Positions 1 to 9,400 of a stretch of DNA of 45,849 nucleotides are shown here, in pieces. Position 1 is the stretch's first letter. Every line of letters begins with the position of its first letter. The stretch is from Fidelibacterota bacterium. GTDB lineage: Bacteria; Fidelibacterota; Marinisomatia; SCGC-AAA003-L08; JACNLC01. The notes beneath the pieces were generated by a model. It saw nothing but the letters and a program-made list of their open reading frames with translations, was not told the origin of the DNA and searched no databases. The stretch spans positions 1 to 45,849 of the forward strand of contig JABHXA010000017.1 in the NCBI GenBank assembly GCA_018657495.1. Direction: 5' to 3'. The position numbers and the translations under genes are program-made.

Positions 1-978
1 TACCATTCCAGAGATTAGACTCATATCTGTATTTTCAAATTTACAAAAAAGAAGCATTACCTGTCGATTGGCAATGGTTCTTATGGTTTTGTCAAACCTG
101 TACTCGTTTACGTTATAGGAGTTTATTCCACCTGATACTTCAATATCAAATTGCTCATATTCTCTCAATATAGAGAACTCTACCAATGATAATGGAATGA
201 CTGCAACAACCTGGGAATTATCCATGATCTGGAATAATGTATCCGGTGACAAAGAGTTGTATTTCACACCAGAAATTGGCGTCAAAATACTCATACCTTC
301 TGAACGAACTTTTAGTGTTTCAATAATTGATTGAAGTGCCTCAATTTTTGCTGTTTCGACTGCATATAGTTCCGGTTTGGCACCTGTTTTGGCAATTTCT
401 AATTGGGCTTTGGCAATACTGATATTGATATTATCCAGTTCGAACCGGCTGCTTTCAATTTCGAAATTTTCAGTTGAAATCAAATTGTTTTCAAATAGAG
501 TCTTGGTCCTGTCCAGAATGATAGCCTGCTGCCTGCCAACACTTGAATAGTAATCAAGCTGTAATTCCAACTCTTTTATGACTGGTTGTTTCTCACCACT
601 TTTTAAATTTATAAGGTTTGTGCGGGATATATTGAGCTCACCGTTTAACTCCGCCAGCTCTTTTGACCACTCATTGGAAGTAACTAACCCTATTTGATAA
701 TTCTTTGGAATCCAATCATTTTCGCCAATATTATTTGATAATTCAAATGAAACCCGATCTCCTCGATCCGGACTAATCAGATTCAAACTACTGGTAATCC
801 CGCTGTAATTATCATTTAGGCAACTTATAATAGTTCCATTGGTGGATTTAGCAACAATCCATTGTTGTAGAGGCATAATCTGGGCTTTAAGTTCAATATT
901 ATAATTAAATTTATACGGAATAAATATAATTATTAAAATCAAAACCAAAAGGGAAATCGTGATAAATCTGCTTTTCAT
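1..978 (-). CDS. HlyD-like membrane-fusion/periplasmic adaptor protein, C-terminus cut by window edge
   Basis: I translated this frame by hand: it opens with ATG at 978 and stays open to base 1, giving 326 residues with no stop, so the C-terminus lies outside the window. It begins MKSRFITISLL and has one hydrophobic segment (about residues 5-22) that fits an inner-membrane anchor. A polar helical stretch rich in E, K and L (about 110-220) looks like the hairpin coiled coil of membrane-fusion proteins. It is followed by a beta-rich part containing SGVKYNSLSPDTLFQIMD, which resembles the half-lipoyl/beta-barrel junction of the HlyD family. Such proteins bridge inner-membrane exporters to the outer membrane. 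No partner is visible because the next gene is off the left edge. It lies 185 bases downstream of the GH16-GH5 gene on the same strand. No clear ribosome-binding site was found. Family assignment rests on pattern only. Confidence 0.6.
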   Translation of the reverse strand, partial: MKSRFITISLLVLILIIIFIPYKFNYNIELKAQIMPLQQWIVAKSTNGTIISCLNDNYSGITSSLNLISPDRGDRVSFELSNNIGENDWIPKNYQIGLVTSNEWSKELAELNGELNISRTNLINLKSGEKQPVIKELELQLDYYSSVGRQQAIILDRTKTLFENNLISTENFEIESSRFELDNINISIAKAQLEIAKTGAKPELYAVETAKIEALQSIIETLKVRSEGMSILTPISGVKYNSLSPDTLFQIMDNSQVVAVIPLSLVEFSILREYEQFDIEVSGGINSYNVNEYRFDKTIRTIANRQVMLLFCKFENTDMSLISGMV

Positions 979-1163
979 AAATCGTAAACTTGCTTAATAA
1001 TCATTTTAAATTTTAAAGTTATGGGCATTTTCATATATGTATATTTCACTAATCATTTAAGCCATTAATCAATTCTGCATTGCCCTAAATTTAAATCTAA
1101 TTATCCTTCGACAAGATGTATTTAAGTGTAACACGTTATGATTATTTATTTAAATGGTTAAAA

Positions 1164-3746
1164 TCAATTCAATATTTCATCTACTATATTAACAATATCA
1201 AGGATATCGATGTTTGAATCAACATAAATATCTGCTGCCCACAATTGATAATTATTTATTGTACCGTTGAAAATGATATCAACAACCATGACAATATCGA
1301 CAATATCAATTATCTGATCATTATTTACATCTCCCGGTAAACCCTGATTAAAGAATTCCATTGATTTAATATTAAACCCGCCCTGACTAAAATAAAGCTG
1401 GAGAATATGTGTCCCCTCGATAAGATAAACAAAATCCACCATCAGGCTCTGCCAATTCTGCCAGCCATCGGTATCTGGCACAGATGTGGGCATAAATAGT
1501 ACTTCATCATCAAGTTTTAGATGAAACCAACCACCTCCAAACCCGGCCACAGAAAAATTAACAACATAGTTTCCGGTTTGAGCGATATCAACAGTATACT
1601 CCAGCCATTCATCGTCTTCAGTCCAGCCAATATTATATTCAATTTGACCATCATCTGTACAGATCTCTATATCCACACCATCATTTCTATATTTATGTCC
1701 ACTATTCCAGGACTGACTATTATCTCCGTTGCTGATCATATAATCATCATCGTGGTAGCTAATATTATTCATTCCCATGTCATAATTGATTGCTGGGATA
1801 ATCCCTGGAATGACATTTTCTGCAAACGGGATATTATCTTCCTGGAATGATTCATTGAACAATACTTCAATGATATCGGGTCGAAACTGGCAGTTTTCTA
1901 TGGAAATATTTTCAGCCAGCTGCATTAATCCTGAAAATGCCTGATATGTAGGAGGCTGTGAACCCTCATCATTCCAATAATCGAGTATATCTTGAAAATA
2001 TTCTGGGATCTCTACAGATAATGGACTCGTAGTAGTGTCCAGTTTTTTATGCGTCCACCAATTCCAACCAATATTTTCTGACTCCACCATCTGAATCACT
2101 TCTGCACCCCAATGATTTGAGTTTTCACCTGTTTCACCAAGCCAGAGTGGAACATCATAGGCATCCCTCAATGACAGGTAATTTGATATTGAACCTGTGT
2201 CAGTAGAATTCCAATATTTATGGAATGAATACACCATATTATCATCAAACGGCGGTGAAAGTAATCCAAAATCGGTTGCAAACCAATTACCTTCAATAAA
2301 GATGATATGATTGAGATCTACCTGACGAATTGCATTGGTAATTTCAACATAGAGATTACGCAGATGAAAATTATTATATCCATCCGGGAGAACCGGTTCA
2401 TTTATCAGATCATATCCACCAATCCACTTTTCATACACATAACGTTCGGCAATAGTTTGCCAAATTTCAACGGTATGAGCTTGATATTCGTCATTTGACC
2501 ACAAGAGCGCTTCACCATTGCTATCGCTTATATTCAGGTGGTTCTGTCCACCAGGGGCGCAGTGCATATCTAATATCAAGTACAGTTGATTTGCCTCACA
2601 CCAATTGAGTAAACTGTCAATCTGGGCAAAACCACTTTCAAGATACTCGCCTGGTGCTGGAGATAGTTTTTCATAATGAAATGGCAGACGGATAGAGTTA
2701 AATCCCCATTCAGAAATTTGCTGGATATCAGCGGCGGTGACATAATTCTGCTCATAGAGCTCATAGAATGTTTCTGTCATTGAACTTCCAACTAAATTGG
2801 TAATCATATTTCGTATCTCAGTAGGTGAACCATACCCTGGAATGTGCAGCATATAACCCTCAGGAACCAACCAGCCGCCCAAACCAAGCCCCCGTAACAG
2901 AATTGGATTATCATTCATATCGAGTATATCGGGTCCAACGGTTTTTAAATATGTATCATCATTTGGTATTTCACCAGAAAAACCGAGATTATAATTATCA
3001 GTAAGGCACAGTATCATATAACCTTCCTGGAACACCACATTTGTCGGTGTGAAATCACAATTATTACCCCACCAGGTGTGAGTAGCTTTCTGCCAGCGGT
3101 CCTGATCCCAATTATCAAAATTATCAACCCATTGAAAGGTAAAATTATTATTCGATCCTGAATCACCACTCCCCGGTGTAAAAGAATAATATTTCACCCA
3201 ATCATAATAGGCATATAGAGGCAGTATATCATCATTCCAATTCCCGACCCAACTGGGATAATCTGGAATCCACATATTCATCATAATTTTCTGAGCTAAA
3301 TCGAGTTGCTGGATATGAGATCCCTGATCCCGATATACTTCCAGACCATCAATAAACCATGCCACATATGTTGGCGTCCATTCGAAGGCATAGGTATGAA
3401 ATTCTAAATGAGGATTAAAACTGGTGGGGCTTTCATGGACATGATTTACCTGACCTGGTGTAATAACATTAAACTGAACCTCATCACCGTACTGACCGAG
3501 GATTTCCAGATCGATCTCGTTCCAGGCTATGCCAGCATCATGATAGGTAAAAAATGATGATAGCATACCGCTACCGGCTGCAGATTGCATACGGACCTCA
3601 AAGCGGCCATAAGTATATGAGGTGATGGTTCTTAATTCTGCACCTTTATAATCTTTTGAAAAGAGACAGGATAGGAATGTTATGATAATCAGCAATTTTC
3701 CGATATGCTTCAAAAGAATAATATTTGAATGAGTTATCCTATTCAT
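1164..3746 (-). CDS. Secreted multi-domain glucanase: circularly permuted GH16 lichenase - GH5 - CBM6 - dockerin
   Basis: About 860 residues from ATG 3746; a longer TTG start at 3794 adds a poor N-terminus. The order is: signal peptide (1-30); GH16 lichenase-type domain (about 35-255) with catalytic E77, D79 and E81 in NEIDLEILG; GH5 domain (about 270-595) with acid/base E450 in LINEP and nucleophile E538 in WLGETGE; CBM6-like domain (about 640-800); dockerin-like pair of calcium loops (about 804-860: DVNNDQIIDIVD and DIYVDSNIDILD). In GH16 the segment from GAELRTITSY to YYDWVKYY comes first, and the strand FQWVDNFDNWDQDRW, which is N-terminal in Bacillus lichenases, comes after a Gly/Ser linker. 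That is the circular permutation known from Fibrobacter succinogenes lichenase. The likely role is extracellular endo-cleavage of beta-1,3-1,4-glucan (GH16) plus a second beta-glucanase activity (GH5, specificity unclear). No T9SS tail is visible. Confidence 0.88.
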   Translation of the reverse strand: MNRITHSNIILLKHIGKLLIIITFLSCLFSKDYKGAELRTITSYTYGRFEVRMQSAAGSGMLSSFFTYHDAGIAWNEIDLEILGQYGDEVQFNVITPGQVNHVHESPTSFNPHLEFHTYAFEWTPTYVAWFIDGLEVYRDQGSHIQQLDLAQKIMMNMWIPDYPSWVGNWNDDILPLYAYYDWVKYYSFTPGSGDSGSNNNFTFQWVDNFDNWDQDRWQKATHTWWGNNCDFTPTNVVFQEGYMILCLTDNYNLGFSGEIPNDDTYLKTVGPDILDMNDNPILLRGLGLGGWLVPEGYMLHIPGYGSPTEIRNMITNLVGSSMTETFYELYEQNYVTAADIQQISEWGFNSIRLPFHYEKLSPAPGEYLESGFAQIDSLLNWCEANQLYLILDMHCAPGGQNHLNISDSNGEALLWSNDEYQAHTVEIWQTIAERYVYEKWIGGYDLINEPVLPDGYNNFHLRNLYVEITNAIRQVDLNHIIFIEGNWFATDFGLLSPPFDDNMVYSFHKYWNSTDTGSISNYLSLRDAYDVPLWLGETGENSNHWGAEVIQMVESENIGWNWWTHKKLDTTTSPLSVEIPEYFQDILDYWNDEGSQPPTYQAFSGLMQLAENISIENCQFRPDIIEVLFNESFQEDNIPFAENVIPGIIPAINYDMGMNNISYHDDDYMISNGDNSQSWNSGHKYRNDGVDIEICTDDGQIEYNIGWTEDDEWLEYTVDIAQTGNYVVNFSVAGFGGGWFHLKLDDEVLFMPTSVPDTDGWQNWQSLMVDFVYLIEGTHILQLYFSQGGFNIKSMEFFNQGLPGDVNNDQIIDIVDIVMVVDIIFNGTINNYQLWAADIYVDSNIDILDIVNIVDEILN

Positions 3747-3811
3747 TTTGATTGATCCATACCATTCAACAGGGATGACAGAAATGTAATGCAACTGAAT
3801 TTTAATTGCAT
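3743..3811 (-). CDS. Possible 22-codon coupling (leader) ORF between PPIase and GH16-GH5 genes
   Basis: A short ORF starts MQLKFSCITF and has a good GAGGAG ribosome-binding site, which lies inside the last codons of the upstream gene. Its ATG shares one base with that gene's TAA stop (TAATG), and its TGA stop overlaps the ATG of the GH16-GH5 gene (ATGA). The large gene has no convincing ribosome-binding site of its own, so this arrangement could pass ribosomes down the transcript. It may equally be a chance reading frame. The peptide itself resembles nothing I recognise. Confidence 0.3.
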   Translation of the reverse strand: MQLKFSCITFLSSLLNGMDQSK

Positions 3812-5325
3812 TATTTCTCCTCTAATATTTTTCCATAATCAATATTATGGTCTGTGGTCAACAGGGGAAAATCAGGGACAATTACCGGATATGGAACATT
3901 CTCAGAAATTGCAAACATATCAATATTTGTCAACCGCAATTTGTCAAATTCTTTGAAATTTATTATTACAGAATCACTATATTTTTGCTGAAGGGAATTT
4001 ACAAATGGGTTCAAAGATTCGTTTATTATATTCAAGTAACTTTTGTCAGGAGTATTATCAAAATCACTTCTATTTAATAGCTGATTTCTTCTAATGATTG
4101 ACTTATAACTGTCTGACCACATCTGCTGATCCTGTATAACATTGATATCCTTATCAAGATTTTTCTTATATGCTTCCAAAGTAAGAAAATGATCTCTGAA
4201 AAGATCTGCGATTGCAAATTTAAGCTGCTGAGGAAATTCTCCGGCGGCGATATTCTTTTTCCGAAATACCAATGGATGCGTTTTTATCAGTCCTTCAAGA
4301 TCCTTTACATTCCAGTTCTGGCCATCGAATTCAAGTACCGACCTGTTTGACGAGAATGATATAACAGGTTTCTCATCTGGAAAATCAGCGGTGATTTCAT
4401 TCTGCCACATCATCATTTCGGCAGTTTCTTCCTGGTTTTCCCGGGTTGCACGATATCGTTTTTCAATCAAATTTGAAAACTCATTAAAAGCATCGGCATT
4501 TAGCCTCATCGATTTACCCTTCATTATCTTGTGGACATATTTTGTGTAATGTAGGTTCGCATAATCGCTTTTTAGCTTTTCCCCTACTCGACTTGCGAGG
4601 GATTTTTGATCAGGTTCCGTTATAGGTATTGTTGATGTCCAACCTATTATCTGCATGAGAAGATAACGCCCATCCTGGGTTTTTATGGGTCCAACGATTT
4701 CATCTTTTTGAAGTTCTTTTGTAAAGAGAGTGGTTGTGATTGTCGGATCCAATTCCTGGAAATAATCAACATTGCGGATTGGAATAGAATCAAGCTTAAA
4801 AAGACCGTTGTAAATTTCATTAAAACTGAGTCCATCCTGAACCATTTTCAAAATACCATCAGAAATACCGCTGTCTTCATAGGCGAAATAATGAATCTTA
4901 TAATTTCTCATTGCCCATTGGGACATTTTTACAACCAGAGTATCATGTATAACTGCTTTATCATATCCCTCATTTTTGTAAAGTAAATCTCTCATTTTCT
5001 GTTCTTTTCGACCAATTAGGTAATCGGTGAAATTTTGATCGGTTTCATGGCTGTCTAAATCCATCATCATGAGTTTTTCAGCTATGAGGGAGTTGAGTAT
5101 AATTTTTTTATGAATAGGGCTGTCATCGTGACAATATGGTGGTCTGACGGTATATTCGGCGCGCCGGATAAATTCATCGACAGTAATAATCCTGTCTCCA
5201 ACCTGTGCCAATATTTTTCCCAAAGGCATAGATTGATACTCTTGCTTATTTTTATTGCTATCTGAACAGGCCCAAATTGAAAACAGGGCAATACAAATCG
5301 TTAATATTTTTCTGATCTGTAGCAT
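3811..5325 (-). CDS. PpiC/SurA-like peptidyl-prolyl isomerase lipoprotein
   Basis: 504 residues. The N-terminus (MLQIRKILTICIALFSIWAC) is a signal peptide ending in a cysteine at residue 20 that fits lipoprotein processing, though Trp at -2 is unusual. Residues about 36-90 (GKILAQVGDRIITVDEFIRR) match the start typical of SurA/PrsA-type parvulin chaperones. A rotamase-like region follows (about 145-250), with DPTITTTLFTKELQKDEIVGPIKTQDGRYLL-type spacing. The C-terminal half is helical and not clearly assignable. Proteins of this type fold exported proteins in the periplasm. The gene sits directly upstream of, and is translationally close to, the GH16-GH5 enzyme, so it may help fold secreted enzymes of this locus; that link is inference. 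No ribosome-binding site is obvious. Confidence 0.7.
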   Translation of the reverse strand: MLQIRKILTICIALFSIWACSDSNKNKQEYQSMPLGKILAQVGDRIITVDEFIRRAEYTVRPPYCHDDSPIHKKIILNSLIAEKLMMMDLDSHETDQNFTDYLIGRKEQKMRDLLYKNEGYDKAVIHDTLVVKMSQWAMRNYKIHYFAYEDSGISDGILKMVQDGLSFNEIYNGLFKLDSIPIRNVDYFQELDPTITTTLFTKELQKDEIVGPIKTQDGRYLLMQIIGWTSTIPITEPDQKSLASRVGEKLKSDYANLHYTKYVHKIMKGKSMRLNADAFNEFSNLIEKRYRATRENQEETAEMMMWQNEITADFPDEKPVISFSSNRSVLEFDGQNWNVKDLEGLIKTHPLVFRKKNIAAGEFPQQLKFAIADLFRDHFLTLEAYKKNLDKDINVIQDQQMWSDSYKSIIRRNQLLNRSDFDNTPDKSYLNIINESLNPFVNSLQQKYSDSVIINFKEFDKLRLTNIDMFAISENVPYPVIVPDFPLLTTDHNIDYGKILEEK

Positions 5326-5345
5326 ATATATAAATTAGTAAATCT

Positions 5346-5387
5346 AATAATATCAATTTGCCCCAACCGGGACAAATTGATATTATT
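5346..5387 (-). terminator. Strong hairpin terminator after the TonB receptor/PorV operon
   Basis: A 15-base perfect inverted repeat (AATAATATCAATTTG at 5346-5360, matched at 5373-5387) extends inward with CCC/GGG across one mismatch and leaves an AACC loop. It lies just after the minus-strand gene ending at 5408. The T-run is better on the plus side (ATTTTT), so it may act in both directions, but its place between two minus-strand genes suits termination of the upstream operon. Confidence 0.65.
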
Positions 5388-5407
5388 TTTCAGACAACAA
5401 ACAAAAT

Positions 5408-6472
5408 TTAAAATTCAAACCCAATGGTGTAAAGGTGAACATCTCCTAAACGACCAATAGTTTTATAGCAGTAATCAATCTTGATATTTTGGTTACCGGC
5501 GATTTTCATTTTGATTCCACCACCAAATGTGGCTCCATATTCAGAGTCAACCATGTATTTGCCTTTATAGCCACCACGAACGAAATAGCTGACAAAACCA
5601 TGCTGGATGAATTCATATTCGGCACCAATATTGATGGATTCACTATTGTTATTTGGATGTAGGGCATCCATGGCAATGACCAAATTCTGATTATGTGTAG
5701 CGATGGGATGAAAAGAAAATCCAATTCTGAAAATAAGCGGCAATTCCCATTCTTCGGTTCTAAAAATACCAGGTACGTTCTCAAAATTACCATAATCATC
5801 AGAGATATCGATTGGATTCAACAGATCCATTCCATCATATCTCATTCTGGATCCGTAGTTTGAGATGCTCATACCAATTTTGAGTCCTTTTTGCCGATTC
5901 TCATTTGGAACCAAAAAATTTGTATTGATAATGACTCCGAGATCAACGGCGGCGGCTGTCGCTTTGGTATGCCAGATATTTGATGATATCACTTTTCCGG
6001 TGGCACCAAATGAAAACCAATTGACAATTTTTCGACCAAACGAGAATGACATGGCATATTCATTTGTTGAATATAATTCACCCGTGCCATCAGGGGCACT
6101 TATCGATGTCACTTGTTCATCGCCATAATTCATCAGTGTCAGGCTTGCAGCAAAGGTACCTATATTGGGCGCATTAAAGGCGGCACCGATAAATACATGA
6201 CTGATATCCAATATCCATGGCTGATAGATGAACATCACTTCGTTACCTGTGATACCGGTGAGTCCTGCTGGATTCCAGAATACTGAAGACACATCGTCAA
6301 CGACGCTGACGTAAGCACCGCCCATAGCAGTTCCTGGACTGCCAATATCGATTTCCAGAAAATTAGCAGTTGTTGTTCCATTCCTGTTTACACCAAACAA
6401 GAAACATGCGAACAGAGAGAAGATAATTACACGTCGAGTCATAGCTTTAATTTTCATATTATTGTTATTCAT
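5408..6472 (-). CDS. PorV/PorQ-family outer-membrane beta-barrel protein
   Basis: About 354 residues from ATG 6472 (MNNNN..); ATG 6457 is also possible. A start further upstream would run into the preceding gene. After a signal peptide the mature start reads FLEIDIGSPGTAMGGAYVSV, followed by DVSSVFWNPAGLTG. This is the hallmark N-terminus of the PorV/PorQ/UPF0164 group of FadL-like barrels, and the rest alternates short beta strands and ends in an aromatic residue (TIGFEF). PorV works in the type IX secretion system, shuttling tailed cargo to the attachment machinery. The gene follows the T9SS-tailed protein by one base, so it is presumably made with that cargo. It could be a dedicated rather than general PorV, which the sequence alone cannot decide. 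Confidence 0.8.
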   Translation of the reverse strand: MNNNNMKIKAMTRRVIIFSLFACFLFGVNRNGTTTANFLEIDIGSPGTAMGGAYVSVVDDVSSVFWNPAGLTGITGNEVMFIYQPWILDISHVFIGAAFNAPNIGTFAASLTLMNYGDEQVTSISAPDGTGELYSTNEYAMSFSFGRKIVNWFSFGATGKVISSNIWHTKATAAAVDLGVIINTNFLVPNENRQKGLKIGMSISNYGSRMRYDGMDLLNPIDISDDYGNFENVPGIFRTEEWELPLIFRIGFSFHPIATHNQNLVIAMDALHPNNNSESINIGAEYEFIQHGFVSYFVRGGYKGKYMVDSEYGATFGGGIKMKIAGNQNIKIDYCYKTIGRLGDVHLYTIGFEF

Positions 6473-6473
6473 A

Positions 6474-9400
6474 TTATTTGATAACCGCAAATTTGCCAAG
6501 TTTTTCTTTACCTGTGATGCCTGATTTCACATGGTAGATATACATTCCTGCTGCAACTTCCAATCCTTCATTGGTCTGTAAATCCCAGTGAATACTGCCT
6601 TCGTCCATACCATTGTCGACTTGGATTTTATCTACAAGCACCCCGCTAACCGTATAAATATGGATTGTGCATTTAGAAGGAAGATGGGTAAATGCCAATT
6701 TTCGTCTCTGATTATATCCAGTATTGAATATGGCCTGCTCCATTACATTTGTACAGACATATGGATTTGGAACAACCTTAATATTCTCCATCATCAAATC
6801 ATGTTCAGAGACACTGACAGTATCCGGTGCCTGTGCATATATCCACAGTGAGTCCGATTCCATGAATGGACGTGCATGAATTATGGCATATTTGTCACCA
6901 GGTTCGGGATAGTTTTCAACTTCATCATTTGGATTTTCAAAAAACGATAGAGTAAAGTTTGTCTGCTGCCAAATATTGTCAACTAAGGCACCCTGATAAA
7001 AATATGGACCTGTTCTTCCAACAAGAATTTTGTCACCAACTAAATCAAAGGTTCCATCGTTGTTTGAATCATAAGCCAGCATAGCCATAGTATCCTGGGT
7101 GGTAGAATTGTAAATATAAAAGTCAAAACTTTCATTTAGGTATAAGTTTTGGACATCCAAAATAGGAATGCCATTTTCATCAGTAACATTTGCAGGATAT
7201 GGGACATTGCTTTGATAAACACCATCGATACCGGTGAAGATTATTTCATAGTCCCAGGGTTCAATTTTGGATAATCTTGAATTATAGTTAACAAATAAAA
7301 TCCCCTGACCAGCATTTGCTTCAGTTTCCCAATATTCAGATTGTATTCTGGCAGTATCAACATTCCCTGATATTGTCAATTGTATACCATCAAAGACATC
7401 TGTAATTACGGGTTGATCGGTATTCAATGTCCAGTAATCATAGAGAAATCCTGCTTCGTTTTCAACTTCTTCAAGAACCAGGTTATCATTTCTATAGTCA
7501 TGAACATTTTCTAATTCCGTTGGTGGTTTTTCATCATATATAAGTTCAAGAGTCTCCACTTCCCATGTGCAGCCAGCTGAGTTTACGCATTCGTTTTCCA
7601 CCGTAATATTATCACAAGCAGACACTGCCAAACAGCTGTAAGAGACAAAGTTGAATGTATTGTCATCCCATATTTGCGTACTGAAATCTAGGTCATTATT
7701 TTGAACACCACTGACTCCAACGCATTCGGGATTATCAAATTCCAGTGCTGATGTTAAATACCAGTTTCCAACATAACTTGTGTTATCGTTTGAATCAAAA
7801 TTTAATTTCGTACAGAAATTATTCTCTGGCTCTTTTAATAATATCTCTAATTTATCGGCGAATGAGACATATTTTCCAGATGCGGTAGATTCGTCAGCAA
7901 AGGTGAAATTAAGTTCATAGCCAAAAATTGCAGATATTGCTTCCAATGTTCCAAATTGTTCCTGATCATCCCAGCTGCATCCTTCTTCAGTAAAACACTC
8001 GGATGATGAGTTATATTCATCACAGCTTATGTCAGATTCACACCAAACAATCGGATCATCAAGAGTTTTTAGGACCTTTATTCCGGATGCTGTGACATAG
8101 TTCTCACCATCTGTTTCATTCATAAATGTGACAACATATTCTCCACCATCAACCAGCGCTCCTGGAGCAAAAACGGATGCTTCGATAAGACCAGTTCCCA
8201 GCAGATTGGATGGTTCAATTTCCAGTTCAGGAAAAACATATCCGGCACTAGCGGCCATTGGAACTACAATGGCGACATTGGGTCCAGTCGTTAAGACATA
8301 TTCGTTTTCATCCAGTTCGATAACTGCATTATTTTCTGATGGTGGGATGCCGGATGTCATGTTATTATCCGGTTCTAAACCATAATCGTAGGCAACAATA
8401 GCATAATAATATGTCCTGCCATTTTGCACTTCTGTATCAATAAAACTATGCTGAATTCCTCTATCATCTCCCAGGTAGTATGAGGTACCAAAAACGGGTG
8501 CCCAGTCAGCAAAACCGGTAATACCATCTTCTTTATCACATTGGAATATTGGCTGAAAGAACATTGGATTTCCAAATCCATCAGTAATGATCTGTGCATC
8601 TCTTAGATATTTATCGGTGGAACGATAAATCTTGTATCCCTCAAAGTCAAGCTGAAGAGAATCTGGAAGAAAGGGATCTCGTGAGAATTCTGAGATATTA
8701 CCCCAAGTAAGAATTACCTGGCCATCTCCGGCTTCAGCAGTTAATGTTGGGGCTGTTGGTGGTTGAGCAAATCGATAGTCTGTTTCATAAATTGTCTGCA
8801 CTGTACGTTTCAATTCGAATAATGCCACGGCATTCTGTGACTGTCCGCCTGGAGAGCCGGTGATGGGATCAAATGAATGTAATTCCGCCATAGATATGCG
8901 TTCGGTTTTTCCCTGACTTAACTCAAAAGTACCTGAGGCAAATAATTCAACAAGATTTGAGGGGACATCGGTGTATTGCATTCGCACCGTATCACTGAGC
9001 ATATTCCACATTACATCATCATTTTTAAACCACTTCGTTGTGTTATTTTCAGCATGGCTATCAATTCTAAATAATTGAAATGTTGTTAAACCAATCATAT
9101 CAGATTCTGATACATCAGTGGCAGCAAAATTTGGTTCACCGCCTACACCTTCTACATAGTCAGGTCGACCATTACATTCGCCTTCATCCGGTTCAGTGTA
9201 ATTGATGTCATTGGGTCCGATACCATCTAATCCTACATCATCCCACAGTTGACTGCAAACACCATTTTCATCTCTGTAACTGTCACGCCAATCCTGATCT
9301 TCATCACCAGACCAATGTTCTTTTAAGTCACTTTCCTGGAGATCATAGAATGAGAGGAAATTATCAAGATCATCAATCCCGCATGTAGCACAAATCAAAA

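Noticed and set aside
979..1163. Possible terminator or small gene after the GH16-GH5 stop
   Set aside because: Only short, long-looped complementary stretches (GGGCA/TGCCC) and AT-rich sequence were seen, with no convincing hairpin or ORF.
3747..3794. Longer TTG start of the GH16-GH5 gene
   Set aside because: It adds a non-signal-like stretch ahead of a good signal peptide that begins at ATG 3746, and it has no well-placed ribosome-binding site in that frame.
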